Below are positions 1 through 4,944 of a stretch of 7,169 nt of DNA, in pieces. Made by a program: the position numbers and the translations under genes. Position 1 is the first letter of the stretch, and each line of letters begins with the position of its first letter. Source of the DNA: an uncultured Nitrospina sp. (GTDB lineage: Bacteria > Nitrospinota > Nitrospinia > Nitrospinales > VA-1); assembly GCA_913044145.1 (NCBI GenBank), contig CAJWOD010000070.1:1-7169 (forward strand), read 5' to 3'. The notes beneath the pieces were generated by a model that made no database searches, was not told the origin of the DNA, and saw nothing but the letters and a program-made list of their open reading frames with translations.

Positions 1-374
1 TTCCACTTTGCATTGAAAATAATATTGGAATCATCGCTTATAGCCCTCTTTCTTCTGGGGTGCTTACAGGAAAGTACGACAAAAATACCAAATTCAAAGA
101 CTGGCGTGGTAAAGGTATTATTGGTACTTTTGTTGGCGAAGGGTATGCTGAAAATATTAGTAAGGTTGATCTGTTAAAAGCTATTGCTCTGGAAGAGGGA
201 AAAACTTGTGGTCAGATAGCAATTAACTGGGTGCTAAGGCAGCCGGGTCTTACAACAGCTCTTGTAGGTGTTAAAAATCCGGTGCAGATGGAAGAAAACC
301 TGCAATCGATAGGTTGGCAGCCTTCGAAAGAAAACTGCGAGAAGATAGAAAAGATTTTTTCTTCAACGGATTAG
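1..374 (+). CDS. Aldo/keto reductase, C-terminal part (5' end outside window)
   Basis: The reading frame is open from the left edge (first full codon at base 3) to a TAG at 372-374, so the start lies outside the window. About 123 residues are visible. They carry the C-terminal signatures of NAD(P)H-dependent aldo/keto reductases: an IGIIAYSPLSSGVLTGKY-type stretch (strand 7 and the loop after it), then GQIAINWVLRQPG, then the cofactor-binding segment ALVGVKNPVQMEENL. In the family this last part contacts the 2'-phosphate and adenine of NADP(H). The catalytic Asp, Tyr, Lys and His lie in the missing N-terminal part, so activity cannot be judged. The enzyme would be a cytosolic oxidoreductase reducing aldehydes or ketones; the substrate cannot be told. 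A GTG at 60 is internal to the conserved domain and is not the true start. The gene converges on the prepilin peptidase gene with only 32 bp between them. Confidence 0.93.
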   Translation, partial: PLCIENNIGIIAYSPLSSGVLTGKYDKNTKFKDWRGKGIIGTFVGEGYAENISKVDLLKAIALEEGKTCGQIAINWVLRQPGLTTALVGVKNPVQMEENLQSIGWQPSKENCEKIEKIFSSTD

Positions 375-406
375 ATAAATATTTTTATTTCAACTAGACA
401 CCTCCC
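375..406. other. Short convergent intergenic gap
   Basis: Only 32 AT-rich bases separate the stops of the aldo/keto reductase (+) and prepilin peptidase (-) genes. An ATAAA-TATT-TTTAT hairpin (376-389) is AT-only and weak. No GC-rich stem with a U-run is present for either strand, so how the two transcripts end is not evident. Confidence 0.5.
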
Positions 407-1174
407 TCACAGATTTTCTATATATAATTTTATCAAAAGATTTCCATGAAACAATGTGATCAAAGTGGCTACTGCTAGAAGTGGGCCAAAAGGAATGATA
501 TTTTTTCTTGTTTTTTTCTGGACGACTATTTGAAATAAGCCAACGAAAGTTCCTAGAACAGCGCTAATAAAAATAATCAATAGCGCTTTTTGCCAACCCA
601 CAAAGGCCCCAGCAGCAGCAATATACTTTATATCTCCTCCGCCCATACCCCCATTGCTCAAAAGTGTCACAAGATAGAACAATCCACACCCTAATAAAAA
701 CCCCATAAATGAGTTCACATATCCTATCGAATAGCTACCTGCTACAAGGCCTAGAGCAAGTCCAGGAAGAGTTATGACATTAGGGATAATCTGATGTTTA
801 ATATCAACTGCAGTGATGATAACTAAAGCTGGGACTACTAAAACGTAGACCAGAAAATCAAAAGTAAGCCCAAATTTAAAAAAACCAGCAAGAAGAACCA
901 ATGCAGTGATAATTTCTATAAAAGGATAAGTTGCAGATATATTATTATTGCAATCTCTGCATTTACCTCTAAGAACTAAATAACTTATTACAGGAATATT
1001 GTCTAAAGGTCGGATAGGAGCTGAGCAGGTAGTGCAATAAGATTTTGGGAAGAAAACAGATTGCTTTTTAGGCAATCGATATATGCAAACATTGGCGAAG
1101 CTTCCGATTGAAAGTCCAAAAATAAATAAGGTAACAGCAATTAATGGTTGTGGAAGTGTGTTGATAAGTTCCAT
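407..1174 (-). CDS. Prepilin peptidase / type IV leader peptidase (A24A family)
   Basis: A polytopic inner-membrane aspartic protease that cleaves the leader of type IV prepilins or type II secretion pseudopilins, and in this family usually also N-methylates the new N terminus. Its 255 residues are the usual length. After a first hydrophobic helix comes GSFANVCIYRLP, then a cytoplasmic loop with two zinc-type Cys pairs (C47/C50 and C72/C75) around the DNIPVISYLVLRGKC motif. The two catalytic aspartates are D124 (in TAVDIKHQIIPN) and D181 (in GMGGGDIK, the GxGD motif). Several further membrane helices follow. The Cys-rich loop marks the bifunctional PilD/GspO type rather than the short archaeal or TadV type. 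The ATG at 1174 has an in-frame stop just upstream, so it is the first possible start, but no Shine-Dalgarno is visible. It follows recX by 37 bp with no terminator, so it is probably the last gene of a recA-recX-peptidase transcript. No pilin or secretion genes are in view, so pilD versus gspO is left open. Confidence 0.95.
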   Translation of the reverse strand: MELINTLPQPLIAVTLFIFGLSIGSFANVCIYRLPKKQSVFFPKSYCTTCSAPIRPLDNIPVISYLVLRGKCRDCNNNISATYPFIEIITALVLLAGFFKFGLTFDFLVYVLVVPALVIITAVDIKHQIIPNVITLPGLALGLVAGSYSIGYVNSFMGFLLGCGLFYLVTLLSNGGMGGGDIKYIAAAGAFVGWQKALLIIFISAVLGTFVGLFQIVVQKKTRKNIIPFGPLLAVATLITLFHGNLLIKLYIENL

Positions 1175-1211
1175 TCTGCATTAATCTTGATCTAAAGCGG
1201 AGGAAACTGTA

Positions 1212-1703
1212 TTAATGGTTTTCAATTCCACCCGCTCCAGCTAGTATCTTTACCGACTGATAAATAATATTTGATGGGAACCCTTTTCTTTGTAGATATT
1301 GAACCAGTAAACGTTTTTTCTTTTTTTCTTCAAAACTTTTTAAAGTAATCCATTTTTTGCGTGCGCATTGTACTGCAAGCTCCATTTCTGGATTTCTTTG
1401 ATAAAGAGTATTTAAGATGCCTTCAATTGTTTCTTTTTTGACCCCTTTTCCTAATAGCTCCATATATAATCGATTTTTGCCAATTTTATTTTTATTAATT
1501 TTATATTGACCCCATTGTAAAGCGAACCGTTGATCATCAACGTAGTTAAGCTCCGTAAGATAATCTAGAGTTTTTTGAATCACCGGGAGGGAATGTTCCT
1601 TTTTGCTAAGATATTGGCTTAGCTCCCATTTACTGCGATCTCTATAGGAAAGATATTGCAAAGCGTGCGCTTTAGCTTTTTTAAATGATTCAGGATCAGG
1701 CAT
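1212..1703 (-). CDS. recX: RecX, regulatory protein of RecA
   Basis: RecX binds the RecA filament groove and caps filament growth, limiting strand exchange and coprotease activity; it is cytosolic. The 163-residue protein shows the tandem three-helix repeats of the family: an N-terminal repeat around ALQYLSYRDRSKWELSQYL (14-32), a central motif YLTELNYVDDQRFALQW (48-64) with RLYMELLGKGVKKETIE after it (78-94), and a C-terminal repeat KRLLVQYLQRKGFPSNII (130-147). It is rich in lysine, with a run at 127-130, as expected for a RecA/DNA-associated protein. Its ATG lies 8 bp after the recA stop and no good Shine-Dalgarno is visible, which suggests translational coupling to recA. Direct adjacency to recA strongly supports the assignment. 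A short linker of 37 bp separates it from the downstream prepilin peptidase gene. Confidence 0.93.
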   Translation of the reverse strand: MPDPESFKKAKAHALQYLSYRDRSKWELSQYLSKKEHSLPVIQKTLDYLTELNYVDDQRFALQWGQYKINKNKIGKNRLYMELLGKGVKKETIEGILNTLYQRNPEMELAVQCARKKWITLKSFEEKKKKRLLVQYLQRKGFPSNIIYQSVKILAGAGGIENH

Positions 1704-1711
1704 ATTGCCAA

Positions 1712-2761
1712 TTAACCGTTTTTATCGCCCTTCTTACTTTTATCCGGTTTGTTAGGTATTGCTTCCTCTGATCCTGCAAGTCCTAGTTTCAGTCGTAATT
1801 GATTTTCAATATCGTTGGCGATGTCTGGATTTTCTCCAAGGAAGCGTTTGGAGTTTTCTCGTCCTTGTCCTATTCGGTTTTCTTTATATGAAAACCAGGT
1901 GCCACTTTTTGCGATGATTTCGTTGGCGACGGCAAGGTCGAGAAGGTCCCCCATTTTGGATATTCCCTTACCGTAGATAATATCGAATTCACAATTTCGA
2001 AAAGGTGGAGCGACTTTATTTTTTACTACTTTAGCGCGAGTGCGATTGCCAATTACTTCTTCGCCGTCTTTTAGGGCGGCAATTCTGCGGATATCAATTC
2101 GAACAGACGAATAAAATTTGAGGGCATTACCGCCTGTTGTGGTTTCTGGGTTTCCAAACATTACCCCAATTTTCATGCGAATCTGATTGATGAAGATGAG
2201 GCATGCATTAGATTTGTTGATCACCCCTGCTAATTTGCGCATGGCTTGCGACATGAGGCGTGCTTGAAGTCCCATATGTGAATCACCCATGTCCCCATCC
2301 AATTCTGCTTTCGGAACAAGGGCTGCAACGGAATCCACCACGATGACGTCTACAGCACCACTTCGGATAAGCACTTCCGCGATTTCTAGAGTCTGTTCTC
2401 CTGTATCTGGTTGGGAAAGAAGAAGGTCATCTAAATTAACACCAAGGTTCCGTGCATACTCTGGATCCAATGCATGCTCTGCATCAATGAAGGCTGCAAC
2501 CCCGCCTGCCTTTTGCGCTTCTGCAATGATATGTAAGGTCAGGCTTGTTTTTCCTGAAGCTTCAGGGCCGTAGATTTCTACAATTCGTCCTTTAGGAACC
2601 CCACCTACCCCCAAGCAACTATCAAGTGAAATAGAACCGGTAGAAATGACCTCCACGCCTTTTTGACTTCCAGCTTGTCCCAGTTTCATAATGGAACCCT
2701 TGCCGAATTGTTTTTCGATTTGTGTGAGTGCCAATTCCAGCGCTTTATCCTTGTCGCCCAT
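1712..2761 (-). CDS. recA: RecA recombinase
   Basis: DNA-dependent ATPase that forms filaments on single-stranded DNA, catalyses homologous strand exchange, and triggers LexA self-cleavage where an SOS response exists. The 349 residues are full length. Visible are the Walker A motif GPEASGKT (65-72), the catalytic Glu E95 in FIDAEHALDP, Walker B VDVIVVDS (137-144), loop L1 around GDMGDSHMG, the sensor Gln Q193 in FINQIRMK, and loop L2 with the RecA signature in GNPETTTGGNALKFY (203-217). The C-terminal tail is charged and Lys/Asp-rich, as in other RecAs. No intein or frameshift interrupts the gene. The start at 2761 is fixed by the family N terminus and a strong Shine-Dalgarno. It is the first gene of a compact group with recX (8-bp gap) and a prepilin peptidase, and a promoter with an operator-like palindrome lies upstream. 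Confidence 0.99.
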   Translation of the reverse strand: MGDKDKALELALTQIEKQFGKGSIMKLGQAGSQKGVEVISTGSISLDSCLGVGGVPKGRIVEIYGPEASGKTSLTLHIIAEAQKAGGVAAFIDAEHALDPEYARNLGVNLDDLLLSQPDTGEQTLEIAEVLIRSGAVDVIVVDSVAALVPKAELDGDMGDSHMGLQARLMSQAMRKLAGVINKSNACLIFINQIRMKIGVMFGNPETTTGGNALKFYSSVRIDIRRIAALKDGEEVIGNRTRAKVVKNKVAPPFRNCEFDIIYGKGISKMGDLLDLAVANEIIAKSGTWFSYKENRIGQGRENSKRFLGENPDIANDIENQLRLKLGLAGSEEAIPNKPDKSKKGDKNG

Positions 2762-2763
2762 TA

Positions 2764-2772
2764 CTCCTCCTT
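2764..2772 (-). promoter_or_regulatory. Strong ribosome binding site of recA
   Basis: Read on the minus strand this is AAGGAGGAG, a near-perfect anti-Shine-Dalgarno complement, ending just ahead of the ATG at 2761 (the GGAGG core is 4 nt from it). It is the strongest ribosome binding site in the window and fixes the recA start. recX and the prepilin peptidase lack comparable sites. Confidence 0.85.
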
Positions 2773-2822
2773 ACTTATTATTATCAGTGGGTCTTTGAAA
2801 TCTTTCCATATGAATTATACCT

Positions 2823-2838
2823 TGGATATTGTTATCCA
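2823..2838. promoter_or_regulatory. Operator-like palindrome in the recA promoter spacer
   Basis: A perfect inverted repeat, TGGATA-TTGT-TATCCA (6-bp arms, 4-bp centre), lies between the predicted -10 and -35 of recA and overlaps the first three bases of the -35. Its size and place are those of a repressor operator, and recA is a standard LexA target. The sequence is not the gamma-proteobacterial (CTGT-N8-ACAG), Gram-positive (GAAC-N4-GTTC) or alpha-proteobacterial (GTTC-N7-GTTC) LexA box. LexA binding is therefore an inference from position. Confidence 0.4.
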
Positions 2839-2840
2839 CA
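2832..2840 (+). promoter_or_regulatory. Consensus DnaA box (TTATCCACA) over the recA -35 region
   Basis: TTATCCACA is an exact match to the strong DnaA-binding 9-mer. It covers most of the predicted recA -35 element. I saw no second box in the window, so this is not an origin cluster. A single box at a promoter could let DnaA-ATP influence recA transcription, or it may be a chance match. Confidence 0.45.
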
Positions 2841-2853
2841 AAATTCAATCAAG

Positions 2854-2882
2854 AACAGTAAAAAAATAAAACGAATACTGTT
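2854..2882. repeat. Inverted repeat AACAGTA-N15-TACTGTT upstream of the recA promoter
   Basis: Two perfect 7-bp arms (2854-2860 and 2876-2882) flank an A-rich 15-bp centre, just upstream of the recA -35. The arms contain the CTGT/ACAG half-sites known from gamma-proteobacterial LexA boxes, but in the reverse order (ACAG first, CTGT second) and far too widely spaced for one. It could be a binding site for a dimer or an incidental hairpin. Confidence 0.35.
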
Positions 2883-2909
2883 GGAAATTATTGGTTTTTT
2901 GTCTTCGTT

Positions 2910-2930
2910 GAGTAATTCCATTTATTACTC
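2910..2930. repeat. Inverted repeat GAGTAAT-N7-ATTACTC between the SUMF1-like gene and recA
   Basis: Perfect 7-bp arms (2910-2916, 2924-2930) with a 7-nt loop, followed by the 8-bp palindrome GAGGCCTC (2933-2940). It lies 46 bp after the stop of the upstream SUMF1-like gene. On the minus strand no U-run follows the hairpin, so it is not a standard intrinsic terminator. It could be a weak transcript end or 3'-processing structure for that gene. Confidence 0.3.
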
Positions 2931-2975
2931 CTGAGGCCTCTAATTAATTTTATTTTTTTCTACTGAAAGCAGAAT

Positions 2976-3998
2976 TTACTCTATGTTTTTAGCACAACGA
3001 AATCCGAAACTATTATTTTTTACCTCCGGGGTAAAAAAACTCCTGTTAAATGTGGGTGCACTCAGCCCACAGCCATATGATAGACAATCAAACCAGGAAC
3101 CTCCCTTCAGAACCCTTTTATCTTTTCCATACTCTGCTCGTGTTACTGGATTTCCAGGGTGGGGGAGATAGTAGCTATCTACCCATTCCCATACATTTCC
3201 AGACATGTCATTTAACCCATAAGGACTTCTTCCTTCGGGATATGAACCGATGGCTTTTGTGCCCGTAGAATGCTTATAAGGATTATTGGATTTATCTAAT
3301 GACCATTCATTTCCCCAAGGATAAATCAGGCCGTCTAATCCGCGTGCAGCTTTCTCCCATTCCTGTTCTGTTGGCAGTCTTTTTCCTGCCCATTTGCAAT
3401 AATTGTTTGCATCGAACCAGCTCACATAAACTACGGGGTGCTTTCCTTTGCCTTTCGGAATGTTTCCTTCGGGCCAGTGGTAGGGTGTTTCATGTTTTAC
3501 AGCGTCTACAAAAATTTTATACTTTGAATTGGTTACCTCATTAGAATCCATATAAAAAGCTTTGGTGAACGAGATATGTTCAGGAGCTTCATCATCCCAC
3601 CGCTCATTAGATCCCATAATAAATTTACCTTCTGGAATTAGAACCATATCTTTAATCGAACTGCTATTTCGGATTTGTTGTGAGGTTTTATTTTTTGTTG
3701 GTACGGCTTGTATCAACGATTTTAAGAGCAGTCCACTATTTAAAGAGAAAGACGATTTTCGAGTATTAGAAAATTGGGATGTATAATGGATCCCAATATG
3801 ACAGGTTTTGCATTCAGGCTTGGATAGTTTGTCTTGTCGAGTTTGCTTAATATGTTCAGCTTGATGACAAGTGGACCGACATTGTTTTTTTAATACACCA
3901 AAATTTTCAAAAGCAAATGAGAAATTTTCGGTTGTGAGAGCGATAAGAAGGCTCAGAATAAAAATGAATTTTTGTTTATGCTGAATATTTTTTAACAT
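2976..3998 (-). CDS. Secreted FGE/SUMF1-like protein with an N-terminal haem-motif module
   Basis: This 340-residue protein starts with a Sec-type signal peptide (basic n-region, hydrophobic 11-22, likely cleavage after A29), so it should be periplasmic. Residues 40-45 read CRSTCH (a CX3CH motif) and 63-67 CKTCH (canonical CXXCH), with H49 and H71 as possible distal ligands. This suggests a small c-type haem module, though the first spacing is unusual. Residues 118-338 form an FGE-sulfatase (SUMF1) domain: DMVLIPEGKFIMGS, EVTNSKY, PVVYVSWFDANNYCKWAGKRLPTEQEWEKAARG region, NVWEWV, RVLKGGSW and FGFRCA. C201 and C335 match a disulfide pair known from the family. A C305-X4-C310 pair lies near the FGE copper-cysteine position but one residue late, so sulfatase-activating function is doubtful. 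PvdO/NirV-type or purely binding roles are alternatives. No sulfatase gene is nearby. No Shine-Dalgarno precedes the ATG. The gene runs toward recA, 214 bp away. Confidence 0.88.
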   Translation of the reverse strand: MLKNIQHKQKFIFILSLLIALTTENFSFAFENFGVLKKQCRSTCHQAEHIKQTRQDKLSKPECKTCHIGIHYTSQFSNTRKSSFSLNSGLLLKSLIQAVPTKNKTSQQIRNSSSIKDMVLIPEGKFIMGSNERWDDEAPEHISFTKAFYMDSNEVTNSKYKIFVDAVKHETPYHWPEGNIPKGKGKHPVVYVSWFDANNYCKWAGKRLPTEQEWEKAARGLDGLIYPWGNEWSLDKSNNPYKHSTGTKAIGSYPEGRSPYGLNDMSGNVWEWVDSYYLPHPGNPVTRAEYGKDKRVLKGGSWFDCLSYGCGLSAPTFNRSFFTPEVKNNSFGFRCAKNIE

Positions 3999-4006
3999 AT
4001 CTATTA

Positions 4007-4033
4007 TTTATAGAATGATTGCGATTGAGTCAA
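4007..4033 (-). promoter_or_regulatory. Possible promoter of the SUMF1-like gene
   Basis: On the minus strand TTGACT (4028-4033, 5 of 6 match to -35) and TATAAA (4007-4012, 5 of 6 match to -10) are separated by a shortish 15 bp. Transcription would start within a few bases of the ATG at 3998, giving an almost leaderless message. That would fit the missing Shine-Dalgarno. The sequence is AT-rich, so chance matches are likely. Confidence 0.3.
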
Positions 4034-4052
4034 AAGATTTTTTCGTTTGAAT

Positions 4053-4059
4053 AGGAAAG
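4053..4059 (+). promoter_or_regulatory. Ribosome binding site of the lipM-like gene
   Basis: AGGAAAG lies 6 nt before the ATG at 4066 and supports that start. The next in-frame ATG (residue 20) lies inside the conserved N-terminal motif. Confidence 0.55.
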
Positions 4060-4065
4060 TTTTAT

Positions 4066-4872
4066 ATGAATCAAAATAACTGGAGAATAATTCAAGATTC
4101 TTTGGGCGATGGAGATTTGAATATGGCAAAAGATAAGGCCATTCTTATTGCTTGCAGTGAAGGTAAAGCCCCTGCTACATTACGTGTTTACGGTTGGAAG
4201 CGGCCTACACTTTCCATTGGTTATTCTCAGGATATATCCAAATATATTGATTTGGAATCCTGTAAAAAAAATAATATTCCTGTAGTTCGCCGTTTTACTG
4301 GTGGCAGGGCTCTTTTACACCAATACGAATTAACTTATAGTGTGATTGCTCCAATACCGCATAAACTGTTTCCAGGAAGTTTAAGGGGTACTTTTGAAAA
4401 AATATCCAGGGCTATTTTAGAATCTCTCAAAATCGGTGGTATTATGGGGGCTGAGGTTGCTGGGAAAAATAATAGCATTTTAGGTTCTCTGTCCAGAAGA
4501 TCCCCGGCGTGCTTCTCAATGGTCAATCATTGCGAAATTACCGTTGAAGGAAAAAAACTCATTGGTAGTGCGCAACGCAGGCTCCGCTCTGCATTCTTAC
4601 AGCATGGCTCTCTGATTTTGGACAGGAGCCCACAATTAGCCCATTCCTTATTGAAATATTCTTCTGAAATTGAAAACCATGCAGTATTAGAGTCCCTAAC
4701 TTTTAATACTACAGACTTAAAACAGGTTTTGAAAAAAGATCTAGAATATAATGAGGTAGCTCAATGGGTTTTAAAAGGATTCCGAAAGTCGTTGCCAGGT
4801 AACTGGAGTCAAGGAAGTTTAAACTCAGACGAATTTGGTTTGATTGAGACTTTTTTAACACCTGAAGTTTAA
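4066..4872 (+). CDS. lipM: LipM-type octanoyltransferase (biotin/lipoate protein ligase family)
   Basis: Probably transfers octanoate from octanoyl-ACP to a lipoyl domain or GcvH, the first step of endogenous lipoate synthesis, in the cytosol. The 268 residues fit LipM (about 280). Visible are NWRIIQDS...NMAKDKAIL at the N terminus, LRVYGWKRPTLSIGYSQ (39-55), the RRFTGGRALLH motif (75-85), ELTYSV, then CF with C149 at the place of the LipM acyl-thioester cysteine, and VEGKKLIGSAQRR (160-172) with the family Lys at 164. QHGSLILD follows. The cysteine separates it from LplA-type ligases, which lack it, and the overall arrangement differs from LipB. A LipL-like amidotransferase or a ligase of this superfamily is the main alternative. 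The ATG has an AGGAAAG ribosome site 6 nt upstream. The gene is divergent from the SUMF1-like gene and 72 bp before the propeller lipoprotein gene. No lipA, gcvH or 2-oxoacid dehydrogenase gene is in view. Confidence 0.85.
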   Translation: MNQNNWRIIQDSLGDGDLNMAKDKAILIACSEGKAPATLRVYGWKRPTLSIGYSQDISKYIDLESCKKNNIPVVRRFTGGRALLHQYELTYSVIAPIPHKLFPGSLRGTFEKISRAILESLKIGGIMGAEVAGKNNSILGSLSRRSPACFSMVNHCEITVEGKKLIGSAQRRLRSAFLQHGSLILDRSPQLAHSLLKYSSEIENHAVLESLTFNTTDLKQVLKKDLEYNEVAQWVLKGFRKSLPGNWSQGSLNSDEFGLIETFLTPEV

Positions 4873-4883
4873 ACAGTAAACTA

Positions 4884-4911
4884 TTGTTACCTAAAATAGC
4901 GTTTTTATATT
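4884..4911 (+). promoter_or_regulatory. Possible promoter of the beta-propeller lipoprotein gene
   Basis: TTGTTA (4884-4889) and TATATT (4906-4911) lie 16 bp apart in the 72-bp gap after the lipM-like gene, so the lipoprotein gene could have its own promoter. No intrinsic terminator with a U-run is visible in the gap; only a 6-bp AT-rich hairpin (4866-4882) overlaps the lipM stop. Read-through from the upstream gene is equally possible. Confidence 0.3.
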
Positions 4912-4944
4912 GCGCCCATAAATTTACCCAAAATATAGCTGCTT

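Larger units (their letters stand above)
2814..2841 (-). promoter_or_regulatory. Predicted sigma70-type recA promoter
   Basis: On the minus strand a perfect TATAAT (2814-2819) lies 16 bp downstream of TTGTGG (2836-2841), a weak -35 that keeps only the TTG. Transcription would start near 2807, giving a leader of about 45 nt. The weak -35 fits a promoter set by regulators. A DnaA-box 9-mer and a 16-bp palindrome overlap the -35 and spacer. The assignment rests on motif match and position only. Confidence 0.55.

Noticed and set aside
1196..1244. Shine-Dalgarno-like AGCGGAGG followed by ATG on the + strand at 1215
   Set aside because: The frame ends after nine codons and lies antisense to the recX 3' end; it is most likely chance.
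2289..2573. Plus-strand open frame opposite recA
   Set aside because: It mirrors the conserved recA coding strand; its Ser/Ala/Arg-rich composition is typical of an antisense shadow.
2823..2845. Resemblance to a lac operator half-site (ATTGTTATCC...)
   Set aside because: Only one half matches, spacing differs, and no LacI-family gene or sugar operon is nearby; the DnaA box and palindrome describe the site better.
2854..2882. E. coli-type LexA box upstream of recA
   Set aside because: The half-sites are in the wrong order (ACAG before CTGT) and 15 bp apart between 7-bp arms; a LexA box needs CTGT-N8-ACAG.
2983..3786. Four plus-strand open frames opposite the SUMF1-like gene
   Set aside because: They overlap each other and a well-supported FGE-sulfatase domain on the other strand, with no family features of their own.
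4866..4882. Hairpin AGTTTA-N5-TAAACT over the lipM stop as a terminator
   Set aside because: The stem is almost all A/T and no U-run follows, so it does not fit an intrinsic terminator.
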